From contig JAAWEL010000030.1 of NCBI GenBank assembly GCA_022794255.1, positions 1 to 56,217 on the forward strand: a DNA stretch of 56,217 bases, read 5' to 3'. Made by a program: the position numbers and the translations under genes. Shown here piece by piece: positions 21,019 through 28,247 of the stretch. Below the pieces are notes generated by a model. It was given only the letters and a program-made list of their open reading frames with translations, had not been told where the DNA came from and searched no databases. Each line of letters begins with the position of its first letter. Positions within the stretch are counted from its first letter, which is position 1. The DNA is from Lachnospiraceae bacterium. GTDB taxonomy: Bacteria > Bacillota > Clostridia > Lachnospirales > Lachnospiraceae.

Positions 21019-22174
21019 TGTTCCCATTCCTTCTGGGAGGCTTAGGCCCCAAAAACTGATAATAATAAGTTTTCATCATACCATTATAAATCTTTCTGTT
21101 CCGGTCTGCCTTTCGCCTAATATATTTCTCCACATCCTCATACGCTGTGATTATATATGCTGACCAGGCATCCAATGCACGGTAGCGTTCCCCCAACTGC
21201 GTATACAATGCCGGAAGGCTGCTTTTCTCCTCAAGTCTCTCCCCATAAGGCGGATTTGTTATGAGAAATCCATATTTTTTCGGGTGACTAAGCATTTCCA
21301 CCGGCCTTTGCTGAAAATGAATCAGATGTCCCACACCCGCAGCCTCAGCATTAGCCCGGGCTGACCGGACAATATCCCCGTCCGCATCATATCCCTGAAT
21401 ATCCACTGATATGGTATCATCTGCCATCTCGGACGCCTCGTCCATCGCTTCATACCAGTATTTGCGGGGTATCAATTCCTTCCAGTCCTCCGCCAGAAAG
21501 GACCGGTTCATCCCCGGTGCTATATTCGCTGCCATCATAGCTGCCTCAATGGGAAATGTACCGCTGCCACAGAAAGGATCCACCAAAATCCTGTCCTTTC
21601 TCCACGGAGTGAGCATAATCAAAGCCGCTGCCAGAGTCTCCTCAATCGGCGCTTTGCTGGTCAGCTTTCGATACCCCCGTTTGTGCAAGGACTCCCCTGT
21701 AGTATCCAGACCTACTGTCACCTGATCCTTGTATAAAAACACCCGAAGCGGATAACTGCTACCTGTCTCCGGGATCACATCCCTTCTATAGGCCTGCTTC
21801 ATCCGCTCTACCATTGCTTTTTTCATTACGGACTGAATATCTGTGGGACTGAACAGCTTACTCTTTACCGAGCCTGCCTTTTTCACCCAAAATTTTCCAT
21901 CCAAGGGAATAAAATTTTCCCACGCAATAGCCTTCGTCCCCTGAAACAGCTCCTCAAAGCTGGTGGCACGAAAGCTTCCTGCCTTAATCAAAATCCGCTC
22001 AGTGGTTCTGAGAAATATATTTGCGCGGCAAACCGCCTCTGCATCTCCCAAAAATGTCACCCTGCCATCCTCCACCTGAGTAATTTCATATCCCAGATCC
22101 AGAATCTCTCTCTTCAATACCGCTTCCATGCCGAAATGGCAAGGCGCCATCAGCTCATATCTCTTTTCTGCCAT
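21002..22174 (-). CDS. THUMP-domain class I RNA methyltransferase (RlmL/YpsC-like)
   Basis: A 390-residue SAM-dependent methyltransferase. An N-terminal ferredoxin-like and THUMP part (1-165) holds ELMAPCHFGMEAVLKREI. The Rossmann domain has VDPFCGSGTFPIEAA (about 197-211) and the catalytic NPPYGERL (about 307-314), which marks N2-guanine methylation of 23S rRNA at a position like G2445. It is the first gene of a run with the protease, rdgB and yfcE. The start is at ATG 22174. Confidence 0.9.
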   Translation of the reverse strand: MAEKRYELMAPCHFGMEAVLKREILDLGYEITQVEDGRVTFLGDAEAVCRANIFLRTTERILIKAGSFRATSFEELFQGTKAIAWENFIPLDGKFWVKKAGSVKSKLFSPTDIQSVMKKAMVERMKQAYRRDVIPETGSSYPLRVFLYKDQVTVGLDTTGESLHKRGYRKLTSKAPIEETLAAALIMLTPWRKDRILVDPFCGSGTFPIEAAMMAANIAPGMNRSFLAEDWKELIPRKYWYEAMDEASEMADDTISVDIQGYDADGDIVRSARANAEAAGVGHLIHFQQRPVEMLSHPKKYGFLITNPPYGERLEEKSSLPALYTQLGERYRALDAWSAYIITAYEDVEKYIRRKADRNRKIYNGMMKTYYYQFLGPKPPRRNGNNGEYS

Positions 22175-22257
22175 ATATTGCCTTTCTCAATGTCTCTTTC
22201 CTCTGCCATCACTTCGATGCTAATGTCTGTTTTTTATTGCCTTTCTCAAAAGGCTGC

Positions 22258-22809
22258 TTATCTTCCAGAAAAATCTATCTCCCTGACTATATTTCCATCA
22301 AAATCCAAAATCCGAAAACACTTCTCCTCTAAAATCGCGTAGGTGGCTGGATTGCCTCCCTTTGGGATAGAGACAGAACCAGGATTTATGACATAACAAT
22401 TTTCCTCCTGCTCTGCCTTTAATAAGTGAGTATGTCCATGGATCAGGATATCCCCCTTCTTCATAGGAGGCAAATTATCCTGATGATACACATGCCCATG
22501 GGTGGCATAAAAAGTGAGTCCGTTCAGCACCAGGACCCCATAATCTGCCATCACCGGAAACTTAAGAACCATCTGATCAACCTCCGCCTCACAATTCCCC
22601 CGAACAGCATAGATCTCATTTTTTATTCCGTTTAGCATTGCTATTACTTTTTTGGGATCATATTCTCTTGGAAGGTCATTGCGAGGACCGTGATACAAAA
22701 TATCTCCCAGTAAAATCAGCCGGTCTGCACCGGACCGGCGATATTCTTCTAAAAGCCTTTGGCAATACCATGCGGATCCATGAATATCTGATGCAAACAT
22801 ATATTTCAT
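22258..22809 (-). CDS. yfcE: YfcE-family phosphodiesterase
   Basis: A 183-residue metallophosphoesterase close to E. coli YfcE in length and motif spacing: SDIHGS (8-13), LLGDILYHGPRN (34-45), VRGNCEAEVD (69-78), ATHGHVYH (103-110) and IHGHTHL (123-129). It follows GAGGAG. YfcE acts on artificial phosphodiesters in vitro; a physiological substrate is not known. The closest neighbour upstream on the same strand is the rhodanese. Confidence 0.9.
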   Translation of the reverse strand: MKYMFASDIHGSAWYCQRLLEEYRRSGADRLILLGDILYHGPRNDLPREYDPKKVIAMLNGIKNEIYAVRGNCEAEVDQMVLKFPVMADYGVLVLNGLTFYATHGHVYHQDNLPPMKKGDILIHGHTHLLKAEQEENCYVINPGSVSIPKGGNPATYAILEEKCFRILDFDGNIVREIDFSGR

Positions 22810-22947
22810 TTGGTTTTCTCCTCATTGTCTGCGCAGTTGTTCTTTAACATTATTATTTTATAGCCTGACCATAGGATTGTCAACGAAAGCCTTTGAAAAA
22901 CCTGTAAAATCCTCTCCCGGCAACAATCCTTCAGGCAAAACTGTTGT

Positions 22948-23253
22948 CTATCTCTCCAGATATTTGCCTCTGTAAGCATCAAAGCCTCCATATACATCAG
23001 CTACCTGATATCCGTATCGGGCCAGCTGTCTTGCTGCTAACATACTCCGGGGGCCCCGGTAACAATATAGAACAATCAACCGGTCTGTGGGAAGCTCCCC
23101 CGTCCGATCCCAAAATTCTTCTTCTGGTATATTCACCGCTTCACAAATATGAGATTGCTTATAAGCATCCGGATCCCGCATATCCACCAGATAAATCCAC
23201 CGGTTTTCATCCAGATACTGTTCCAGCTGTGCCACACTGATTACATACCACAT
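22948..23253 (-). CDS. Rhodanese-like sulfurtransferase domain protein
   Basis: A 101-residue single-domain rhodanese: LVDMRDPDAYKQSHICEAVN is the N-terminal signature, and the active-site loop LYCYRGPRSMLAA carries a Cys in the catalytic position. The end YGYQVADVYGGFDAY is typical. It may move sulfane sulfur or act as a redox partner. The start follows AGGAAGG. The 194-base gap to the previous gene on the left has no convincing ORF. Confidence 0.88.
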   Translation of the reverse strand: MWYVISVAQLEQYLDENRWIYLVDMRDPDAYKQSHICEAVNIPEEEFWDRTGELPTDRLIVLYCYRGPRSMLAARQLARYGYQVADVYGGFDAYRGKYLER

Positions 23254-23299
23254 GATTTCCTTCCTGTTCCACCAATTTGCTATTATTATATGTAGAAAA

Positions 23300-23322
23300 G
23301 CCGTCCCTTGTCCCGGGACGGC
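23300..23322 (-). terminator. Hairpin terminator after the Asn/Ser/Gln-rich gene
   Basis: GCCGTCCC and GGGACGGC pair around a seven-base loop, and on the minus strand the second arm is followed by TTTTCTAC. It lies 70 bases beyond the small gene's stop, in the space before the rhodanese gene. Confidence 0.7.
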
Positions 23323-23391
23323 CTTCTGTCTGGCAGATTTACTCTGCTTTTGATTTTTAATCGTGTTCTTTTCTGATTTTTCTGCAGGTCC

Positions 23392-23544
23392 TTAGCGATT
23401 GTTATTCTGGCTGCTGTTGCGGCTGCTGTTCTGGCTGTTGTTCTGATTGTTGTTTTGGCTGCTGTTGCGGCTGCTGTTCTGATTGTTGTTGCGGCTGTTG
23501 TTGCAGTTCTTGCTGTTATCCATATCATTGTAATTGTCTTTCAT
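23392..23544 (-). CDS. Small Asn/Ser/Gln-rich repetitive protein
   Basis: A 50-residue protein made almost only of Asn, Ser, Gln and Arg in a repeating NNQNSSRNSSQ pattern. ATG 23544 has AGGAGG eight bases upstream, which argues for real translation. Short proteins of this composition recur in Lachnospiraceae genomes, without known function. The DNA repeat also leaves the other two frames open, so frame choice rests on the ribosome binding site. It is followed by a good terminator. Confidence 0.6.
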   Translation of the reverse strand: MKDNYNDMDNSKNCNNSRNNNQNSSRNSSQNNNQNNSQNSSRNSSQNNNR

Positions 23545-23649
23545 GGTTTCTACCTCCTGGTGGTTAATGGATTTGTTACACGAGTAGTATGGCTTTTTCA
23601 AGGCAGTTTATTCTTTATCTGAAACATTTTTTTATTTTATTATTTCCAT

Positions 23650-23678
23650 TTGCATTTTGTGTACAGATTTAGTATAAT
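23650..23678 (+). promoter_or_regulatory. Promoter for a candidate small RNA
   Basis: TTGCAT (23650-23655), a 17-base spacer and a perfect TATAAT (23673-23678). The predicted start, near 23685, coincides with the first base of a 14-bp hairpin. Confidence 0.6.
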
Positions 23679-23684
23679 TAAAAT

Positions 23685-23780
23685 GAAGAAATTGATTTCC
23701 CTTAAATCAATTTCTTCAGCCTTATTAATTATTTATACTCCCCTCAAAAAGCCAGGCAGCTCCCCTGCCTGGCTTTTTCT
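23685..23780 (+). ncRNA. Candidate small RNA with 5' hairpin and intrinsic terminator
   Basis: The predicted transcript opens with a perfect 14-bp stem (23685-23698 with 23704-23717, five-base loop). It continues through an AT-rich single-stranded stretch and ends in a strong terminator (AGCCAGGCAG 23750-23759, CTGCCTGGCT 23765-23774, then TTTTTCTT). An overlapping plus-strand frame has no ribosome binding site and runs through the terminator, so a noncoding product of about 95 bases is more likely. No known RNA family is recognised. Confidence 0.55.
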
Positions 23781-23864
23781 TAACTGGAACTGCAAAAATT
23801 CAATATTTTATTGCCAATCGATATCCAAAAATCAAGAAGCTTTTGTCGTCCCTCAACTCCTCTA

Positions 23865-23893
23865 TTGACGTGATGAGGGGCACATGGTATTAT
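23865..23893 (+). promoter_or_regulatory. Promoter of the hybrid histidine kinase gene
   Basis: TTGACG (23865-23870), a 17-base spacer and TATTAT (23888-23893). It would give a leader of about 160 bases. The gene-free stretch 23545-24060 otherwise holds only the small RNA candidate upstream; I see no riboswitch-like fold in the leader. Confidence 0.6.
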
Positions 23894-24060
23894 GACACAA
23901 GAGTTTCTGCTTTTTGTGAAAAAGTCACTAAAAATGTGGGAACAAAATAAAACTGTACCAATATTGGGATACAGCGCTTTCCAAGAAGGCGCCTCTCCGT
24001 GTCAGAATTTGTGAGTGCAGTGACTATGGCCAGAAAACGGTCTATATGGAGGGCAGGTGT

Positions 24061-26643
24061 ATGAATTATTCAAAAGAGCTTTTTGGACAAACCCGCAAAG
24101 ACACGCCGGTCATTGGGAACCATGAGCAGCGCAGTGATGTAAAAAGCATTCAAAATCTGGAATCGGTCATCAATGAAGGGCTTCGTATTGCCCTGCTAGA
24201 GGAGACTCCTGACCAATCACTGGAAGTGCTGTTAGCACACTTAGGAAAAACACTAAAAGGGGAACGAACCTACATATTTGAACAGAACGAGGCTGGCTGC
24301 GATGACAATACTTATGAGTGGGTAGCAGACGGAGTGGAGCCAGAAAAGGAGAATCTTCAAAACGTCCCCCCTGAGGTGTGCGCCAGCTGGTATCAAAATT
24401 TTAGCATTGGCAAACACATCATTATTGAGAGCCTGGAAGAAATCCGGGAATCGGAGCCCCTGCAATATGAGAATCTGAAACGGCAAAATATCCATTCTCT
24501 TGTGGTAGTTCCCCTCTATGACGGAAAAAGACTCATTGGCTTTTACGGTGTGGACAATCCGCCGGTAAAGTCGATGGAATATACCTCAAATATGCTCCAG
24601 ACTGCCGCATACTTTATCGTATCTTCCCTGAAACGGCGCAACCTGTTTCGTGAACTTCAAAATCGGAGCTACAATGTTCTCCATGCGCTTAGTGTGGACT
24701 ACTTAGGTATCTATCAGGTAAATTTTGACACAGGGGAGTGTGTAATATATCGGGACAGTGAGCGGATGAGTATGAATTGGCCTACTAGTTTTAAGTACGG
24801 CTATCAGACTGCAATGGAGCAGTATATTAGCCAATATGTAATTCCCCAGGATCAGGAACGGCTCCGCGTAGCAACGAAAAAAGACTATGTGTTGGTTCAG
24901 CTCAGGACAAAACAGAAGTTCTCGGTTCGGTATCAGGTAAAAGACAGTTTCTATGGACTAAAACACCTGGAATTTCATTTTTCTGCTACAGAAAATACAG
25001 AGGAAGAAAACTGTGCAATTTTTGCTCTGCGAGATATCAATGCTGTAGTGGAACAGGAGGAAAAATACAAGCAAAAGGCAAGGCAAAGCCTGGAGGACAT
25101 TCTTGAGGGAGCCAGAACCGGTATCTGGACCATCGAGCTGGAGGAGGGATGCCCGCCTAAAATGTATACGGACCGAACCATGCAGCTCCTTTTAGGGGTT
25201 CCGGAGGAAATCAAACCGGAAGAATGTTATCAGCACTGGTTTAAAAATATTGAGCCGGACTACGTGGAGATGGTGCAGGAATCAGTGCGGGAGATATTGG
25301 AAACCGGCCGTTCCGAAGTGATTTACCCGTGGAATCATCCAACTCTTGGGAAAATCTATATCCGTTGCGGCGGTGTACCGGACAAAACATTCAAAAAACC
25401 AGGTGCCTGCCTGAATGGATACCATCAGGATATTACGGATACTATGAAGGCAAGAAAAAAACAGGAACAGGCCATTATAGAGTTATTAGAAAAGGTCAGG
25501 CGCGCAAATTCGGCAAAGAGCGAATTTCTTTCCCACATGTCTCACGATCTTCGTACCCCTATCAATGGGATTTTGGGAATGTTGACCATCCTGGAAAAAA
25601 GTCCGGATGATCCGGAACGACAGCGAGAATGCCAAAAGAAGATCCGTGTGTCAACAGAGCATCTTTTATCTCTGGTAAATGATGTTCTTCAGGTCAGCAA
25701 GCTGGAAAGCGGAATCCCAATGGCGGTAGCAAAACCCTTTGATCTTCATAACACATTGGAAAGCTGCATTACAATCTTGTCTCCCCAGGCAGAGGCGGAA
25801 GGCATTCAGCTGGTTTTAGAGGATGTTTCCTTACAGCACAGCAGACTGATCGGAAATCCGCTGCACCTGAAGCAAATTTTAATGAATATCATTGACAATG
25901 CGCTCAAATATAACCGGCCCCATGGTTCCGTATTTATCCGGGTAAACGAAACTGCCTGCCAGGATGGAACTGCGAACTATCGGTTTGAGATTGAAGATAC
26001 CGGAATTGGAATTGGAGCGGATTTCCAAAAGCATATCTTTGAGCCATTTACTCAGGAACATCAAGGGGCAAGAACCCATTACAATGGCATTGGGCTTGGT
26101 ATGTCCATTGCAAAGAAACTGATAGACCAGATGAATGGAACCGTTGAAGTGGAAAGCCAAGTCGGCAAAGGAAGCTTGTTTCGGATCACCCTTCCCATGC
26201 AGGTCGATGAGACATGGAATATGCCACCAGTGAATGAGTCTTTGAATGTGCAAAGCAATATTGCCGGAATGTGTGTCCTTTTGGTGGAAGATAATGAGAT
26301 CAACTGTGAAATCGTTGAGTTTATGCTTAAAGAAGCAGGTGCAAAAGTTGTAACCGCAAACAATGGAAAAGCTGCTGTGGATGCGTTTACGATATCAGAC
26401 CCCGGAACGTTTGACTGCGTGCTCATGGATTTGATGATGCCGGTTATGAGCGGATATGAGGCCACCCGTGTGATTCGCAGCCTAAACCGGTCAGACGCAA
26501 AAGTTATTCCCATCATAGCACTCTCGGCTAATGCATTTGAAGAGGACATTGCATTAGCAAAGGATGCCGGAATGAATGAACATTTGGCAAAACCAGTGGA
26601 CATCAAAAAAATGTTCCAGGTCATGAGCCGGCTGAGGTGCTGA
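24061..26643 (+). CDS. Hybrid sensor histidine kinase/response regulator (GAF-PAS-HisKA-HATPase-REC)
   Basis: An 860-residue cytoplasmic signalling protein with no membrane segment. A GAF-like domain lies at about 20-195 (SLVVVPLYDGKRLIGFYGVD), PAS-like regions at about 215-470, and HisKA with the phospho-acceptor His495 in SHMSHDLRTPINGILG. HATPase_c follows with the N box IIDNALKYN, the G1 box EDTGIGIG and the G2 box GIGLGMSIAKKL. REC has the phospho-acceptor Asp790 in DCVLMDLMMPVMSG. The start at 24061 has GGAGG eight bases upstream. There is no DNA-binding output domain and no partner regulator nearby, so its target is unknown. Confidence 0.92.
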   Translation: MNYSKELFGQTRKDTPVIGNHEQRSDVKSIQNLESVINEGLRIALLEETPDQSLEVLLAHLGKTLKGERTYIFEQNEAGCDDNTYEWVADGVEPEKENLQNVPPEVCASWYQNFSIGKHIIIESLEEIRESEPLQYENLKRQNIHSLVVVPLYDGKRLIGFYGVDNPPVKSMEYTSNMLQTAAYFIVSSLKRRNLFRELQNRSYNVLHALSVDYLGIYQVNFDTGECVIYRDSERMSMNWPTSFKYGYQTAMEQYISQYVIPQDQERLRVATKKDYVLVQLRTKQKFSVRYQVKDSFYGLKHLEFHFSATENTEEENCAIFALRDINAVVEQEEKYKQKARQSLEDILEGARTGIWTIELEEGCPPKMYTDRTMQLLLGVPEEIKPEECYQHWFKNIEPDYVEMVQESVREILETGRSEVIYPWNHPTLGKIYIRCGGVPDKTFKKPGACLNGYHQDITDTMKARKKQEQAIIELLEKVRRANSAKSEFLSHMSHDLRTPINGILGMLTILEKSPDDPERQRECQKKIRVSTEHLLSLVNDVLQVSKLESGIPMAVAKPFDLHNTLESCITILSPQAEAEGIQLVLEDVSLQHSRLIGNPLHLKQILMNIIDNALKYNRPHGSVFIRVNETACQDGTANYRFEIEDTGIGIGADFQKHIFEPFTQEHQGARTHYNGIGLGMSIAKKLIDQMNGTVEVESQVGKGSLFRITLPMQVDETWNMPPVNESLNVQSNIAGMCVLLVEDNEINCEIVEFMLKEAGAKVVTANNGKAAVDAFTISDPGTFDCVLMDLMMPVMSGYEATRVIRSLNRSDAKVIPIIALSANAFEEDIALAKDAGMNEHLAKPVDIKKMFQVMSRLRC

Positions 26644-26668
26644 CAGATTTTCAAATACGAACAAAAAG

Positions 26669-26710
26669 AACGGGGCGAGGAAAGCCGTAAGTGGCTGTCT
26701 TCGTCCCGTT
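26669..26710. terminator. Imperfect long hairpin between convergent genes
   Basis: AACGGGGCGAGGAAAGCC pairs with GGCTGTCTTCGTCCCGTT around a six-base loop, with a few mismatches. It lies between the kinase and the NlpC gene and could serve both. The T-rich tails are short. Confidence 0.5.
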
Positions 26711-26722
26711 TCTCCTATATCT

Positions 26723-27358
26723 TTATCCCAAAACACTGACAATCTTTACCGGTGTCCGGTAGTTCCAATTAGAAATCTTGATTCCGGTCTTATGCGTGGA
26801 TGCATGTACAATCTGTCCGTTTCCAATGTACATGGCCACATGGTTAATATGGGAACCATTGCCATAAAAAATCAGGTCGCCAGGCTGCATCTGATTGGCG
26901 CTTATCGCCTTCCCCTGACTCGCCTGAGTGGAAGAAGAACGGTTCATAGTAACCCCGGCTCCATACTGCATCACGTATTTTATAAATCCGGAACAGTCCG
27001 CACCAGTATGAGGATCATTTCCTCCGGTCCGATAAGGACCTCCCACAAACTGCAATGCATAAGTAACCAGGTTCTGACGCACGTTTAACATATTTTTTGC
27101 AGCCTCTGCCTCTGCTTCTGCCTGGGCTCTGGCCTCTGCCTGAGCCTGAACTGCCAGGTCCGGACCGGAATCTGCAGTACCATCATCCTCAGTCGGCATC
27201 TCCATCACTGGTGACAGCTCCTCCGGATCCTCCTCGTCCTCCTCTATCTCATTGGTTTCCGTCACCACTGGCTCTGCATAAGAAAGAAGGGGTGCCTGCC
27301 ACATCACAGCTCCTGCCGTAATCATCATTGCTGCTATGTATAATCCGATCTTTTTCAT
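26723..27358 (-). CDS. Secreted NlpC/P60 peptidoglycan hydrolase
   Basis: A 211-residue protein. A signal peptide (about 1-28, KKIGLYIAAMMITAGAVMW) is followed by an acidic, Ala/Glu/Gln-rich linker (31-90). The NlpC/P60 domain (93-211) has nucleophile Cys122 in GADCSGF, His173 in INHVAMYIGNG and a third polar residue at His185 in IVHAST. It should cut peptide stems of cell-wall murein. ATG 27358 has GGAG nine bases upstream; the frame extends nine codons earlier without support. There is no extra wall-binding domain. Confidence 0.9.
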   Translation of the reverse strand: MKKIGLYIAAMMITAGAVMWQAPLLSYAEPVVTETNEIEEDEEDPEELSPVMEMPTEDDGTADSGPDLAVQAQAEARAQAEAEAEAAKNMLNVRQNLVTYALQFVGGPYRTGGNDPHTGADCSGFIKYVMQYGAGVTMNRSSSTQASQGKAISANQMQPGDLIFYGNGSHINHVAMYIGNGQIVHASTHKTGIKISNWNYRTPVKIVSVLG

Positions 27359-27439
27359 TTTTCTGCTCCAATCTTTGACATTCATTTTTTAACAATTTAT
27401 CTTAAATATTACGTAAATGTTAAATATTGTTACAATCGC

Positions 27440-27468
27440 ATTATACAATTAAAAACTTTCTGCGTCAA
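27440..27468 (-). promoter_or_regulatory. Promoter of the NlpC/P60 gene
   Basis: Minus strand TTGACG (27468-27463), 17 bases and TATAAT (27445-27440). The leader of about 75 bases holds an AT-rich dyad ending TAACAAT/ATTGTTA (27393-27434 region). The gene-free interval 27359-27691 shows nothing else that I can name. Confidence 0.7.
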
Positions 27469-27691
27469 CCCCTTTCGGTGAAATTTTACATTTTATTAAA
27501 AATTGTTAAGATTTTCTTTCCTCCATACATTCCTTATACCCGTGCAGAAAACGCAATATATAAAACATCTGCAATAATTGCCAATCCGATCCCTCCGTCC
27601 ATATTCGTCCCCGTGGCATGTATCCGCAAAAAATTAACTAAATTTTTCTTTTGCCCAATGATCTGATCATTTTATTTTTGAAAGTAAAAAA

Positions 27692-27711
27692 GCACAGCCC
27701 GCAAGCTGTGC
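27692..27711 (-). terminator. Intrinsic terminator after the HAAS-domain gene
   Basis: GCACAGC and GCTGTGC pair around a six-base loop. On the minus strand the hairpin is followed by TTTTTTACTTT, a clear rho-independent terminator ending the fbp operon. Confidence 0.8.
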
Positions 27712-27724
27712 CATTTTTACAATC

Positions 27725-28237
27725 CTATCTTCGTGGGCCAGGCCCGCCCCTAACAAACCACATGATCAAAATCACCAGTCCGATTACCGGAAGCAGAGGA
27801 ATCACCAAACTCAGAATCCCTCCCACAACCATCAAAACCAGCGTCATCACCCCAATCACAACCACAATTCCTAGCAGCTTCCAATACCATTTGCTCAGGT
27901 CATAATAGTGATAGCCATTGCCCTGCTGATACCTGCCTCCGCCGTCCGTTCTGGCTGAACTGCCATTTCCCATGCCACTGCCCGACTGAGCTGAGCTTCT
28001 GCCTGTATAAACATCCTCATAGGCCCCTTCACCGGCCCCCGGTGTTGCGTCAATGATCGTGCGTGCAATCAGCCGGGGGCTGCCCAGCTCCTCCATGACC
28101 TGACTCTCCGATCTTCCTTTCCCGACCTCCGTATAAATATAATCACTGTAATATCTCAGGTTCTCCTGCAACACCTCCGGCGACACCTGGCCGGAAAGAG
28201 CTTCCGTAAGTCCCTGCAGAAATTCCTCTCTGTTCAT
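27725..28237 (-). CDS. HAAS/DUF1700-type membrane protein
   Basis: A 170-residue protein. Residues 1-65 form the helical HAAS domain (FLQGLTEALSGQVSPEVLQE, RYYSDYIYTEVGKGRSE), typical of DUF1700 proteins linked to PadR-type regulators. A Gly/Ser-rich linker follows (70-110), then two hydrophobic helices (about 117-162: LLGIVVVIGVMTLVLMVVGG and IPLLPVIGLVILIMWFV). Such proteins are thought to be membrane anchors for regulation, but no PadR gene is adjacent here. It lies 10 bases after fbp and shares its terminator. Confidence 0.75.
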   Translation of the reverse strand: MNREEFLQGLTEALSGQVSPEVLQENLRYYSDYIYTEVGKGRSESQVMEELGSPRLIARTIIDATPGAGEGAYEDVYTGRSSAQSGSGMGNGSSARTDGGGRYQQGNGYHYYDLSKWYWKLLGIVVVIGVMTLVLMVVGGILSLVIPLLPVIGLVILIMWFVRGGPGPRR

Positions 28238-28247
28238 TCCTGTCTCC

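Noticed and set aside
22175..22257. Short direct repeat ATTGCCTTTCTCAA flanking the gap between the methyltransferase and YfcE genes
   Set aside because: Two copies of 14 bases in a short spacer are probably a minor duplication; no gene or mobile element is associated.
22806..22997. 63-residue minus-strand frame between the rhodanese and YfcE genes
   Set aside because: It begins inside the rhodanese gene in another frame, has no ribosome binding site and an unremarkable sequence.
23286..23528. Thr/Ala-rich frame overlapping the Asn/Ser/Gln-rich gene
   Set aside because: It is the same DNA repeat read in another frame, without a ribosome binding site.
23683..23868. Plus-strand frame beginning MKKLISLKSISSALL that resembles a signal peptide
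   Set aside because: It has no ribosome binding site, starts at the predicted transcription start inside a hairpin and runs through a strong terminator.
27415..27436. Possible WalR site (TGTTAA and TGTTAC) upstream of the NlpC/P60 gene
   Set aside because: The two half-sites are separated by four bases, not the five of the WalR consensus, and the region is generally AT-rich.
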